From Hyphomicrobium_A sp963776675 (GTDB taxonomy: Bacteria > Pseudomonadota > Alphaproteobacteria > Rhizobiales > Hyphomicrobiaceae): DNA of 64,000 bases. Location of the stretch: positions 1 through 64,000 of the forward strand of contig CAVZNR010000049.1 in the NCBI GenBank assembly GCA_963776675.1. Direction: 5' to 3'. Shown here in pieces: positions 17,500 to 25,464 of the stretch; the first letter of the stretch is position 1, and every line of letters starts with the position of its first letter. The translations under genes and the position numbers were made by a program. The notes under the pieces are model-generated. The model was given only the letters and a program-made list of their open reading frames with translations. It had not been told where the DNA came from and did not search any database.

Positions 17500-17661
17500 G
17501 GTCCCTCCTGTCCGCGCGGAAGGGTAGCCCATCCCCCGATTCGCTTCGAATCCGACACAAAGAAGCGGGGATCAGCGGCTTTTTACCAATTGCGCTAAGG
17601 CTGTACGAACCGCCCTCGGACAATCTGACCACTTCTCAAAAAACGCAGGTCGGATCCCTCG

Positions 17662-18702
17662 ATGACAAACCCTCTCTCCCGCCGCCAAGCTCTCGCCGCC
17701 CTTGCCGGCGTCGGCACCGTTGCCGCGCTTCCCGGAGCCGCACACGCCTGCAGCCGCGTCTTCTGGAACCAGAACCCAGTGAAGCTCGTCGGGCGTACGC
17801 TCGACTGGAGCCGCAACTTCGATGAGGCCATGTGGGCGCTGCCGGCGGGCATGAAGCGCGAGGGCCGCGTCGAGGACAATGCCGCCAATTGGACCTCGAA
17901 GTATTCAAGCGTCATCATCGCCGGGCTCGATATCTGCACCGAGGAGGGCATCAACGAGAAGGGCCTGGTGGTCAATCTCCTCTTCCTCGACGGCACCAAG
18001 TACGAGCCGCGCGACTCCAAGCGGCCGGGCATCGCCTTCTATCAATGGCCGCAGTTCTACCTCGACAACTACGCCACCGTGAACGAGGTGATTGCCAACC
18101 TCGATCAGGTGCAGGTGGTCAATACGGCGCTCGGCGAGGAGTATCCTGAGGGCCTGCCGCTGCACGTCGCCATTGCCGACGCTTCCGGCCAGTCGGCCAT
18201 CATCGAGTTCATCAAGGGCGAGCCGGTCGTGCACCTGGGCCGCGAGTACCAGGTGATGACGAATGAGCCCACCTACGACAAGCAGATCGCCAACATGCTG
18301 CGCTACAAAACCTTCGGCGGCACGGTCACGGAGCTACCCGGCGGAATCCAAGCGGAGGATCGCTTCGTGCGCGCCGCCTACACGCTCAAGTACCTGCCAA
18401 AAACGAGCGACCCGGTGCAGGCCGCCGCCAGCATGATGAGCCTCATGAACAACGTGTCGGTGCCGTTCGGCAGCCCGTACTCGGGCGTGTCGGGCACCTA
18501 TCCCACGTGGTACCGCTCGATCATGGATCCGGACTCCCGCCTCTACTACGTGCAGACCACGATCACGCCCAACACGTTCTGGGTGGAGATGGACAAGCTC
18601 GATCTGAAGCCCGGCGCGACGCCGCGCAAGCTGTCCATCTTCGATCCCAAGCTGATGGGCGAGGTGAGCGGCGACTTCAAGGACGGCAAACCCTCGGTCT
18701 GA
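17662..18702 (+). CDS. choloylglycine hydrolase / linear amide C-N hydrolase family protein, Tat-exported
   Basis: A 346-residue Ntn-hydrolase of the bile-salt hydrolase/penicillin V acylase family. The N-terminus is a Tat-type signal (SRRQALAALAG, then a hydrophobic stretch and AHA), and cleavage leaves Cys30 (CSRVFW) as the catalytic N-terminal nucleophile. Further family marks are GRTLDWS, DGINEKGL-like EEGINEKGLVVNLLFL, and MTNEPTYDKQ with the conserved Asn. Gram-negative members often cleave acyl-homoserine lactones or penicillin V; the substrate here cannot be read. It stands alone between mutL and the ArsR operon. Confidence 0.88.
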   Translation: MTNPLSRRQALAALAGVGTVAALPGAAHACSRVFWNQNPVKLVGRTLDWSRNFDEAMWALPAGMKREGRVEDNAANWTSKYSSVIIAGLDICTEEGINEKGLVVNLLFLDGTKYEPRDSKRPGIAFYQWPQFYLDNYATVNEVIANLDQVQVVNTALGEEYPEGLPLHVAIADASGQSAIIEFIKGEPVVHLGREYQVMTNEPTYDKQIANMLRYKTFGGTVTELPGGIQAEDRFVRAAYTLKYLPKTSDPVQAAASMMSLMNNVSVPFGSPYSGVSGTYPTWYRSIMDPDSRLYYVQTTITPNTFWVEMDKLDLKPGATPRKLSIFDPKLMGEVSGDFKDGKPSV

Positions 18703-18736
18703 CAGACGAGCCTGACTGGCGCCGCAAAAAAGCGTC

Positions 18737-18784
18737 TTGACGCGCATTCGCGTCTGCTTTATTTAACCGATTAGTTATTTAACT
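18737..18784 (+). promoter_or_regulatory. promoter and candidate ArsR operator of the arsR-SRPBCC-GST operon
   Basis: TTGACG at 18737-18742 and TATTTA at 18760-18765 are separated by 17 bases, a good sigma-70-type promoter. A perfect palindrome AGTTA-TT-TAACT at 18773-18784 covers the expected transcription start, and TTAAC-type half sites repeat at 18763-18767 and 18791-18796. The region is strikingly AT-rich for this window. ArsR-family repressors bind such short imperfect palindromes over promoters, so autoregulation by the adjacent regulator is the natural inference. Confidence 0.6.
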
Positions 18785-18801
18785 GACAGCTTAACTAGCG
18801 G

Positions 18802-19179
18802 ATGCCCATGGATCCCCTCTCGACCAAGTTCGCAGCGCTTGCCGATCCGACGCGGCGCGCGATCCTCGCCCGCCTGGCGCTCGGGGAGACATCGGTGTCG
18901 GAGCTGGCCGAGCCTTTCGCCATGAGCCTGCCCGCGGTCTCCAAACATCTGAAGGTTTTGGAGACCGCCGGCCTCATCACGCGCGCGCGCGAGGCCCAGT
19001 GGCGTCCGGCCCGCCTCGAGCCCGAGGCGCTGAAGGATGTGGACAGCTGGCTCGAGCAGTACCGCGCGCTGTGGGAGGCGCGCTTCGACCGCCTCGACGC
19101 CTATCTCAAGACCCTGCAGGCCCAGCAGAAGAGCGACAAAAAACGCGTGCCGGCAAAGCGGCGGAGCCGCAATCGATGA
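18802..19179 (+). CDS. ArsR-family transcriptional regulator
   Basis: A 125-residue winged-helix repressor: TKFAALADPTRRAILARLALGETSVSEL, then the recognition helix MSLPAVSKHLKVLETAGLITR. No Cys metal-binding motif is seen, and it belongs to the subgroup that pairs with SRPBCC (AHSA1) proteins and is unlikely to sense metals. Starts at 18802 or 18808 (both ATG) are possible. The C-terminal tail is basic. It leads an operon with two SRPBCC genes and a glutathione transferase, so it probably controls them through the operator at 18773-18784. Confidence 0.88.
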   Translation: MPMDPLSTKFAALADPTRRAILARLALGETSVSELAEPFAMSLPAVSKHLKVLETAGLITRAREAQWRPARLEPEALKDVDSWLEQYRALWEARFDRLDAYLKTLQAQQKSDKKRVPAKRRSRNR

Positions 19180-19226
19180 CCGCCTCTTCCACCCTCTCGC
19201 GATGCCCAGAGCCAAGGAGCAGTTAC

Positions 19227-19724
19227 GTGACCGCCAAGTTCAGTCTCGACGTGACCAGCGATCCCAAGGTCATTGCCGGCACCCGCATCTTCGACGCCCC
19301 GCGCGCATTGGTGTTCTCCGCGTGGACCGAGCCGCGCCATCTCGCGCAGTGGTTCGGGCCGAACGGCTTCTCGCTGACGACGCACTCATTCGACTTCCGC
19401 GCCGGCGGCATCTGGCGCTTTGTCATGCACGGCCCCGACGGACGCGACTATCCCAATCGCGTGACCTTCGACGAGATCCTCCCGCCCGAGCGCATCGCCT
19501 TTCGGCACGGCGGCGAGGACGACTTCGAGCACATCCAGTTCAAGACCGTCGTCACGTTCGAGGAGGTCGGCGGCAAGACCAAGCTCACCATGCGCGGGAT
19601 CTTTGCCTCGGCAGAGGAGCGCGACCGCGTCATCCGCGAGCACGGCGCCGACAAGGGACAGGTGGAAACGCTGGCACGCCTCGACGAGTATGTTGCGCGG
19701 CTGGCGCAAGACCAGAAGGCCTGA
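19227..19724 (+). CDS. SRPBCC / AHSA1-type ligand-binding protein
   Basis: A 165-residue helix-grip protein: RIFDAPRALVFSAWTEPRHLAQWFGPNGF and LPPERIAFRHGG are typical of the AHSA1 (activator of Hsp90 ATPase homologue) family in bacteria, which bind hydrophobic ligands. I chose the GTG at 19227 because AAGGAG lies seven bases upstream; an ATG at 19176 overlapping the arsR stop would add 17 residues. Function is unknown. It is the second gene of the ArsR operon and is paralogous to the gene at 20413. Confidence 0.8.
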   Translation: MTAKFSLDVTSDPKVIAGTRIFDAPRALVFSAWTEPRHLAQWFGPNGFSLTTHSFDFRAGGIWRFVMHGPDGRDYPNRVTFDEILPPERIAFRHGGEDDFEHIQFKTVVTFEEVGGKTKLTMRGIFASAEERDRVIREHGADKGQVETLARLDEYVARLAQDQKA

Positions 19725-19738
19725 GGCGGGAGAACCCC

Positions 19739-20386
19739 ATGTCGCTGACGCTCTATTTCCATCCCTTCTCGTCCTACTGCCAGAAGGTGCTTACCGCGCT
19801 CTACGAAAACGATACGCCGTTTACGCCGCATACCGTCGACCTGATGAACGAGGTGGAAGGCGCCGCGTTCAAGAAGCTCTGGCCCATCGGCAAGTTCCCG
19901 GTGTTGCGCGACGAGGCTGCCGACCTGACGGTCGCGGAATCAACGATCATCATCGAGTATCTGTCGCAGCACCGTCCGGGTCCCACCGCGCTGCTGCCGG
20001 CGGACCCGGACCGGGCGCGGGACGCCCGCTTCAAGGACCGCTTCTTCGACCTGCACGTGCACGAGCACATGCAGAAGATCGTGTTCGACCGTCTGCGCCC
20101 GGCGGACAGCAAGGATCCTTTCGGCGTCGAGCAGGCCAGGAGCCGGCTCGGCACCGCCTACGCCATGCTCGAAGCGGACATGGCGAGCAGAACGTGGGCG
20201 ACCGGCGAGGACTTCACGATCGCAGACTGCGCCGCCGCGCCGGCGCTCTTCTATGCAAATCTCCTGGTGCCGTTCACCGACACCCACAAGTCGGTCGCTG
20301 CGTATCTCGACCGTCTGAAGAGCCGACCTTCGTTCGCGCGCGTTCTGCGCGAGGCGGAGCCCTACCGCCATCTGTTTCCCAAGTAG
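19739..20386 (+). CDS. glutathione S-transferase family protein
   Basis: A 215-residue GST: N-terminal thioredoxin-like domain (SLTLYFHPFSSYCQKVLTALYEN, PIGKFPVLRDEAADLTVAESTIIIEYL, with the cis-Pro and the ES pair that bind glutathione) and an all-helical C-terminal domain ending in WATGEDFTIADCAAAPALFYA. A Ser/Tyr/Cys active site near residues 11-14 is plausible. It lies between two SRPBCC genes in the same operon, which suggests detoxification or conjugation of a hydrophobic compound; that is inference. Confidence 0.87.
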   Translation: MSLTLYFHPFSSYCQKVLTALYENDTPFTPHTVDLMNEVEGAAFKKLWPIGKFPVLRDEAADLTVAESTIIIEYLSQHRPGPTALLPADPDRARDARFKDRFFDLHVHEHMQKIVFDRLRPADSKDPFGVEQARSRLGTAYAMLEADMASRTWATGEDFTIADCAAAPALFYANLLVPFTDTHKSVAAYLDRLKSRPSFARVLREAEPYRHLFPK

Positions 20387-20412
20387 CAAATCAACGAGTC
20401 AGGACCCGAGCC

Positions 20413-20952
20413 ATGGCGACAGCGCCCAACCCAAGCAATGAGCCGGAGCAGGACTTCGTCATCTCCCGCACCTTTGATGCGCCCCGCGACCTGGTGTGGA
20501 AGGTCTATTCCGAAGCCGAGCACCTTGCCCAATGGTGGGGTCCCAAGGGCTGCACCATCCGCGTGGTGAAACTCGACGTCCGCCCCGGCGGCATGTTCCA
20601 CTACGCCATGGCCTACCAGCCCGGTCAGGACATGTGGGGCCGCTTCGTGTACCGCGAGATCGTGCCGCCCGAGCGCATGGTGTTTGTCAGCTCGTTCTCT
20701 GACGCGGACGGCGGCGTGACGCGCGCGCCCTTCCCCACCATTGGCCCAACGTTTCCGCTCGAGATCCTCAACACGATGACGCTCACCGAGGACGGCGGCA
20801 AGACGACGGTCAGCCTGCGCGGCCATCCGCTCAACGCCACGGACGAGGAGCGCGCCACCTACCGCGGCATGTTCGGCTCCATGCAGCAGGGCTACAGTGG
20901 CACATTCGACGAGCTCGCCCGGTACTTGGCCGAGCTGCAGGAGACGCTGTAG
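20413..20952 (+). CDS. SRPBCC / AHSA1-type ligand-binding protein
   Basis: A 179-residue AHSA1-type protein: ISRTFDAPRDLVWKVYSEAEHLAQWWGPKGC, LDVRPGGMFHYAM, IVPPERMVFVSSFSD. It is the second SRPBCC paralogue of the ArsR operon and the last gene in it. Such proteins are commonly co-transcribed with ArsR-type regulators. The start ATG at 20413 follows a 26-base gap after the GST stop. The ligand is unknown. Confidence 0.83.
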   Translation: MATAPNPSNEPEQDFVISRTFDAPRDLVWKVYSEAEHLAQWWGPKGCTIRVVKLDVRPGGMFHYAMAYQPGQDMWGRFVYREIVPPERMVFVSSFSDADGGVTRAPFPTIGPTFPLEILNTMTLTEDGGKTTVSLRGHPLNATDEERATYRGMFGSMQQGYSGTFDELARYLAELQETL

Positions 20953-21074
20953 CCGGGCCGCCACATGGGCGCAGCATTCGCCGCGAGGGATTTGGCCGCC
21001 ACAGGAGGCGCTTACCCCCGCCGCAAATTCGCGCTACGAATAGTGTGGGCAATAAGGCTTCGGTCTCTCACACC

Positions 21075-21622
21075 ATGCACGTGCGGATTTTCATCGTCCT
21101 GTCGATGGCGGGGCTGGCGCTGCTCGCTCCCGACGCGCCGGCGCTGGCCGACGGCCTCATCGACGAGCTGAAGATCGGCGTGCTCGCCCACGACGTCCCC
21201 GACCTGTGGAGCGGTTTTCAGGCGGAGCCGGACGCGGCCGACATCAACGTCGAGGCGATTTTCTCGCCCTCGATTGCTTTCCTGGGGGGAACGATCCGGC
21301 CCGCGCTTGGCGCCTCGATTAATACGCAAGGCTACACCAGCAACGTCTATCTCGACGCGCGCTGGCAGTCGAGATGAACTGCGGCGTGTTCTTGGGCCTT
21401 GGGCTCGGCGGCACCGTGCACGATGGGCAACTGAAGCTCGAGAACTGGGACGAGAAGGCGCTCGGCTCGCGCGTCCTGTTCCATATCCCGGTCGAGCTGG
21501 GCTACCGCTTTGATGCCCACAACTCGCTGTCGGCCTATTTCGAGCACATGTCGAACGCCTACACCGTCGACCCCAACGAAGGCATGGACCGCCTCGGCGT
21601 GCGCTACGGCTACCGCTTCTAG
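21075..21622 (+). pseudogene. PagL-like lipid A 3-O-deacylase (acyloxyacyl hydrolase), one frameshift
   Basis: PagL-family outer-membrane enzymes remove the 3-O acyl chain from lipid A. The first frame gives a signal peptide (MHVRIFIVLSM to ALA) and ELKIGVLAHDVPDLWSG, FSPSIAFLGGTIRPALGASINTQG; it then ends early with WQSR. The second frame continues at 21374 with GVFLGLGLGGTVHDG, ELGYRFD, the catalytic His-Ser motif FEHMSNAYT and a C-terminal aromatic YGYRF. One missing base at about 21365-21373 joins the two into a normal 182-residue protein. Error or recent mutation cannot be told apart. A PagL fits the lipid A genes elsewhere in the window. Confidence 0.8.
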
Positions 21623-21634
21623 AGGATGCACACG

Positions 21635-22399
21635 TCAGCCGGTGACGTGGTAGCCGGCGTCGACGTAGCAGATGTTGCCCGTGATCGAGCGCGCCGCATC
21701 GCTCGCCAGGAAGGCTGCAAGCCCGCCCACATCTTCGAGCGTAACGAGATGGTGCTCCGGCGCCGCCTTGCTGGCACGGTCCAACAGCTCGTCGAAGTGG
21801 GCGATGCCGGACGCCGCGCGCGTGGCGACCGGCCCCGGCGACAGTGCGTTGACGCGGATCTGCTTGGTGCCGAGCTCGACCGCCATGTAGCGCACGGCCG
21901 CCTCGAGCGACGCCTTCACCGGCCCCATGATGTTGTAGTGAGGCACCGCCTTGTCGGCGCCGTAGTAGCTCATGGTCAGAAGCGCGCCACCTTTGGTCAT
22001 GAGCGGCTCGGCGAGCTTGGCCATGCGCAGGAAGGAATGCACCGACACCTGCATGGCGAAGGCGAAGCCCTCCGCCGAGCAGTCGATGATGCGCCCCTGC
22101 AAGTCCTCGGCCTTGGCGTAGGCGATCGAGTGGAGCAGGAAGTCGAGCCGGCCCCACTTGTCGGCGATCTGCCGGTAGACGGCGTCGAGCTCGCCGTTAG
22201 CCGTCACATCGCAGGGCGCGATGATCGCGCTGCCCAGCGCCTCGGCGAGCGGGCGCACGTGTGGCTCGGCCTTGGCATTGAGATAGGTAATGGCGAGGTC
22301 GGCGCCGGCCTCGCGGAACGCGCGCGCGCAGCCGTAGGCGAGGCTGTGCTCGTTGGCGATGCCGACGATGAGCCCTTTCTTGCCGCGCAGTGAAGCCAT
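21635..22399 (-). CDS. fabI: enoyl-ACP reductase (NADH)
   Basis: FabI carries out the last reduction of fatty-acid elongation. The 254-residue protein starts MASLRGKKGLIVGIANEHSLAYG (22399; an upstream ATG at 22423 adds eight unlikely residues). The short-chain reductase fold has LLHSIAYA, and the catalytic Tyr155 and Lys162 in YNIMGPVK (Y-x6-K) after SYYGADK. The C-terminal SDAARSITGNICYVDAGYHVTG is typical. It converges on the PagL-like gene with a 12-base gap. Confidence 0.95.
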   Translation of the reverse strand: MASLRGKKGLIVGIANEHSLAYGCARAFREAGADLAITYLNAKAEPHVRPLAEALGSAIIAPCDVTANGELDAVYRQIADKWGRLDFLLHSIAYAKAEDLQGRIIDCSAEGFAFAMQVSVHSFLRMAKLAEPLMTKGGALLTMSYYGADKAVPHYNIMGPVKASLEAAVRYMAVELGTKQIRVNALSPGPVATRAASGIAHFDELLDRASKAAPEHHLVTLEDVGGLAAFLASDAARSITGNICYVDAGYHVTG

Positions 22400-22631
22400 G
22401 TTGCCCCGGGGGAGTTCGAGCAAGCCAGATGCCCCGCATACCGGGCAATTATTACGTGCCTGCTATGCGCACCACCCTTCGCGGCGATCGGCCACAGGGA
22501 TGAGCCTGCCGGCCGGCAAAACGCGCCCGTTAGACATAGGTGGAGTTGCGCCCGTTCCCGGCCTCTGCGAATGATCACGTGCGGGGCGGCGCGACCGCCC
22601 TTGCTGCACGCACCGTCGAGCAGGAGGCCCC

Positions 22632-23171
22632 ATGCGCCTAGATGCCATCGCCATCGGCAACGACCCGCCCCATGACGTCAATGTCGTCGTGGAGGTGCCC
22701 GTTGGCGGCGAGCCGATCAAATACGAGATGGATAAGGACGCGGGCACCCTCGTCGTCGACCGGTTTCTCTACACGCCCATGCGCTATCCCGGAAACTACG
22801 GCTTCGTGCCCCACACGCTATCCGCCGACGGCGATCCCATCGACGTTCTGGTGTGCAACACGCGCGCGATCTTCCCTGGTGCGGTGATGAATTGCCGGCC
22901 CGTCGGCGTCCTCGTCATGGAGGACGAGGGCGGCGGCGACGAGAAGGTCATCGCCGTGCCCAGCAGCAAGCTGACGCGGCGCTACGAGAAGGTCGCCAAC
23001 TACACCGACCTGCCCGGCATCTCGGTGCAGCAGATCGAGCACTTCTTCGCCCACTACAAGGATCTGGAGCCGGACAAATGGGCAAAGATCCACCATTGGG
23101 GCGATGCCGCCGAGGCGCGTCGGCTGATCGACGAGGCCATCGACCGTGCCAAGACGAAGGCCAAAGGCTAA
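22632..23171 (+). CDS. ppa: inorganic pyrophosphatase
   Basis: A 179-residue family I soluble pyrophosphatase, which hydrolyses PPi and drives biosynthetic reactions. The family signature DGDPIDVLV lies near residue 65, with MRYPGNYGFVPHT before it and KWAKIHHWGDAAEA near the end. A clear ribosome site AGGAGG lies six bases before the ATG. It is divergent from fabI and is followed by a hairpin terminator at 23198-23232. Confidence 0.96.
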   Translation: MRLDAIAIGNDPPHDVNVVVEVPVGGEPIKYEMDKDAGTLVVDRFLYTPMRYPGNYGFVPHTLSADGDPIDVLVCNTRAIFPGAVMNCRPVGVLVMEDEGGGDEKVIAVPSSKLTRRYEKVANYTDLPGISVQQIEHFFAHYKDLEPDKWAKIHHWGDAAEARRLIDEAIDRAKTKAKG

Positions 23172-23197
23172 CGCCAACCAACAGGATGACAGCGACG

Positions 23198-23232
23198 GCG
23201 AACGCCCGGGGCCCCAAGCCTCGGGCGTTCGC
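23198..23232 (+). terminator. hairpin terminator after ppa
   Basis: Arms GCGAACGCCCG (23198-23208) and CGGGCGTTCGC (23222-23232) pair perfectly over 11 bp around a 13-base G/C-rich loop. The following T content is weak (GCTCTTGG), so termination may be incomplete or Rho-assisted. Its position 27 bases after the ppa stop fits a terminator. Confidence 0.6.
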
Positions 23233-23377
23233 GCTCTTGGCCAACCCCGACCCCTTGCGACATACCGCACTGCACAAAAGTACCATTGCACCGCATCATA
23301 GAGCAGGCCTATACCTCCATTGGCAGAACCCAATAAGGGCTGCCGTTGCCCACAAATCCATTCCGGGGAGGATTGAA

Positions 23378-24082
23378 ATGCCTGCAAGATTTCTGATCGT
23401 CGAGGACCATCCGATCTTTGCCGACGCCTTGCGGATGACCCTTGCCGCGGAGCTGTCGAACGTATGCTTCGTCCATGCCGGCACGCTCGCCGAGGCCAAG
23501 GACGCGCTCGAGGGCGGCGCCGAGTTCGACCTCGTGCTCCTGGACTTATGGCTTCCCGACACGCATGGGTTTGCCGGTCTGATCGAGCTGCGCGGGCGCT
23601 TCCCCAAGCTGCCCATCGTGATCATCTCTGCATTCGCCGATCGGACCGTCGTGCACCGGTCGATGGTGTACGGTGCCGCCGGGTTCATCCCGAAATCGGC
23701 GCGCAAAGAGGCCTTCCTGCAGGGGATCCACACCGTTCTCGCCGGCGAGATCGTGCTGCCACGCGACTGCTTGGCGCCCAACTCCGTGGCCAGCATCGAG
23801 ACGGACGCCCTGACCTCCAAGCTGCAGACCTTGACCCAACAGCAGCTGCGCGTGCTGCAGATGCTGTGTCAGGGGCTGCTCAACAAGCAGATCGCGTATG
23901 AGCTCGAGGTCGGCGAAGCCACCGTCAAGGCGCACATCAGCGAGATTTTGCGCAAGCTTCACGTCTGCTCGCGCACGCAAGCCGTGCTCGAAGTCTCCAA
24001 GCTCGATTTCGGCGCGGTGCTCGCGCTCTACATGGGTCAGAACGGCGCCTCCGTGCTGCCCGAAACGCACCGCGTGAATTGA
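23378..24082 (+). CDS. LuxR/NarL-family response regulator
   Basis: A 234-residue two-domain regulator. The receiver domain has the acidic pair VEDHPIF, phosphoacceptor Asp56 in LVLLDLWLPDTHG, and Lys in FIPKSA. The C-terminal GerE-type HTH reads LTQQQLRVLQMLCQGLLNKQIAYELEVGEATVKAHISEILRKLHVCSR. GGGGAGG lies eight bases upstream of the ATG. No histidine kinase is adjacent, so its partner is encoded elsewhere. A tiny membrane protein gene follows directly. Confidence 0.92.
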   Translation: MPARFLIVEDHPIFADALRMTLAAELSNVCFVHAGTLAEAKDALEGGAEFDLVLLDLWLPDTHGFAGLIELRGRFPKLPIVIISAFADRTVVHRSMVYGAAGFIPKSARKEAFLQGIHTVLAGEIVLPRDCLAPNSVASIETDALTSKLQTLTQQQLRVLQMLCQGLLNKQIAYELEVGEATVKAHISEILRKLHVCSRTQAVLEVSKLDFGAVLALYMGQNGASVLPETHRVN

Positions 24083-24105
24083 GAACTCGTTTGCCTGGGG
24101 GCGTC

Positions 24106-24213
24106 ATGGACAACGAGAAGATGCGCTGGTGGCGGCTGAAGGTTGCGTTGGCGTGCTTCGTCGCCATCGTGCTGTTTGGAACCGTCTTGGGCCTCGTCCC
24201 TCCGATACCCTGA
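24106..24213 (+). CDS. 35-residue single-pass membrane miniprotein
   Basis: A short frame of 35 codons begins 23 bases after the response regulator stop: MDNEKMRWWRLKVALACF, then VAIVLFGTVLGLVPP. It has a charged start, Trp-Trp-Arg and one hydrophobic helix of about 20 residues. A G-rich stretch (GGGGGC) lies before the ATG. It ends eight bases before the convergent phasin gene. No family is recognised. Codon use is like the neighbours. It may be a real small protein co-transcribed with the regulator, or chance. Confidence 0.45.
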   Translation: MDNEKMRWWRLKVALACFVAIVLFGTVLGLVPPIP

Positions 24214-24221
24214 TCGGCAGC

Positions 24222-24587
24222 CTACAAATGCTGACCTTGTGAGGCTGCAATCAGACGGCTCAACTCCTGCGCCTGCTGCACATAGGTTTCAGACTGCCGC
24301 TTGATATGTTGCTGGTAGGCAGCGACCCACGTTTCCAGGTCGCGAGCCTTCGCCAGCTCGCTTGCCATGGCCAAGCCGGCCTCAGAATTTTGCTCGGCGT
24401 ACTGCATCAAGCGCTGCTGAATCTCCTTGGCGGTCGCAGCCATGGTTTCGCCCGATGCCCCGGCAGCGATTTGCGCCTGACGCGTTGCGGCCATGAATTG
24501 ATCATAGGAACTCCGCGCTTGGCGGACGTTCTGCTGAGCAAGGTCGCGCATGGCGACGGGGAATTCCCAGTTTGTATCCAAGTCCAT
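24222..24587 (-). CDS. phasin family protein
   Basis: A 121-residue, Ala/Gln-rich helical protein: FPVAMRDLAQQNVRQARSSYDQFMAATRQAQ and YAEQNSEAGLAMASELAKARDLETWVAAYQQHIKRQSETYVQQAQELSRL. This is the alphaproteobacterial phasin_2 pattern (Q/S/F-rich coiled coil). Phasins coat polyhydroxyalkanoate granules, although many relatives have lost that link. No pha genes are in the window. It is co-directional with adk 44 bases away. Confidence 0.85.
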   Translation of the reverse strand: MDLDTNWEFPVAMRDLAQQNVRQARSSYDQFMAATRQAQIAAGASGETMAATAKEIQQRLMQYAEQNSEAGLAMASELAKARDLETWVAAYQQHIKRQSETYVQQAQELSRLIAASQGQHL

Positions 24588-24631
24588 CGTTCGCCTCCAC
24601 CGTCTCGTTTTGCGTGCGGGCGCAACTGCAA

Positions 24632-25288
24632 TCAGGCCGCTAGTGCTTGGCAGTAGCGCTCAATCTGTCCTTGCACCTCGTCGATCGTCGCCATGCCATC
24701 GAGCGAGCGAAGCTTGCCGTGCGCGAAGTAGTAGCCGACGAGCGGAGCCGTCTCGCAATAATAGGCCATTAGCCGGTTCTTCAGCGTCTCGACGTTGTCA
24801 TCGGCGCGGCGCGCAAACTCTCTCGAACCGCACACGTCGCACAGACCCGCGGCTTTCGGCGGCTTATGGCGATCATGGTAGCCGGCGCCGCACTTGGCGC
24901 AGCTGAAACGACCGCAGAGGCGATCAACGAGAGCGACCTCGTCGACCTTGATCTCGATCACGGCATCGAGGTTCTTGTTCAGTCGTTCCAAGATCGTGTC
25001 GAGCACCGCCGCTTGAGCCAGAGTGCGCGGAAAGCCATCAAGGATGAAACCTCCCGCGCAATCCGGCTCAACGAGGCGCGTGGCAATGATGTCGATCACG
25101 ATCGCGTCGGGAACCAAGCCGCCCTTGTCCATGGTCGCCTTGGCCTTGAGACCCATTTCGGTTTTGGCCTGAACGGCCGCACGTAATATTTCGCCGGTCG
25201 AAAGTTGGACAAGCCCGTACCGCTGAGCGAGAAACTGCGCTTGGGTGCCCTTCCCAGCCCCCGGGGGGCCCAACAGAATAAAATTCAT
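24632..25288 (-). CDS. adk: adenylate kinase with zinc-type LID
   Basis: A 218-residue adenylate kinase: P-loop LLGPPGAGKGTQ at the start, LSTGEILRAAV, GFILDGFPRTLAQA, and an inserted LID with four cysteines (CAKC and CDVC pairs) that normally bind zinc. The start is the ATG at 25288 (MNFILLGPPG); the upstream open frame adds 13 unlikely residues. In Rhizobiales adk is usually inside the ribosomal operon after secY, so this copy next to a phasin may be a second gene. LID residues FARRADDN and the substrate arginines are kept, so it should be active. Confidence 0.93.
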   Translation of the reverse strand: MNFILLGPPGAGKGTQAQFLAQRYGLVQLSTGEILRAAVQAKTEMGLKAKATMDKGGLVPDAIVIDIIATRLVEPDCAGGFILDGFPRTLAQAAVLDTILERLNKNLDAVIEIKVDEVALVDRLCGRFSCAKCGAGYHDRHKPPKAAGLCDVCGSREFARRADDNVETLKNRLMAYYCETAPLVGYYFAHGKLRSLDGMATIDEVQGQIERYCQALAA

Positions 25289-25464
25289 CACCGCCCCGAC
25301 TGCCCCCGCGCGCGCAAAGTCCCGCACGCAGTTTCTCTTCAGAGATGCTGATCGAACAGCAGTGGGATGTTAGTAACGCGCGCGCCGAGGAACAATTCGA
25401 CTTTGGTCAACGCGGCGTCATCAGGCCCCGCACCATGATCACCGGAACGGTGTGCGCCAAAACT

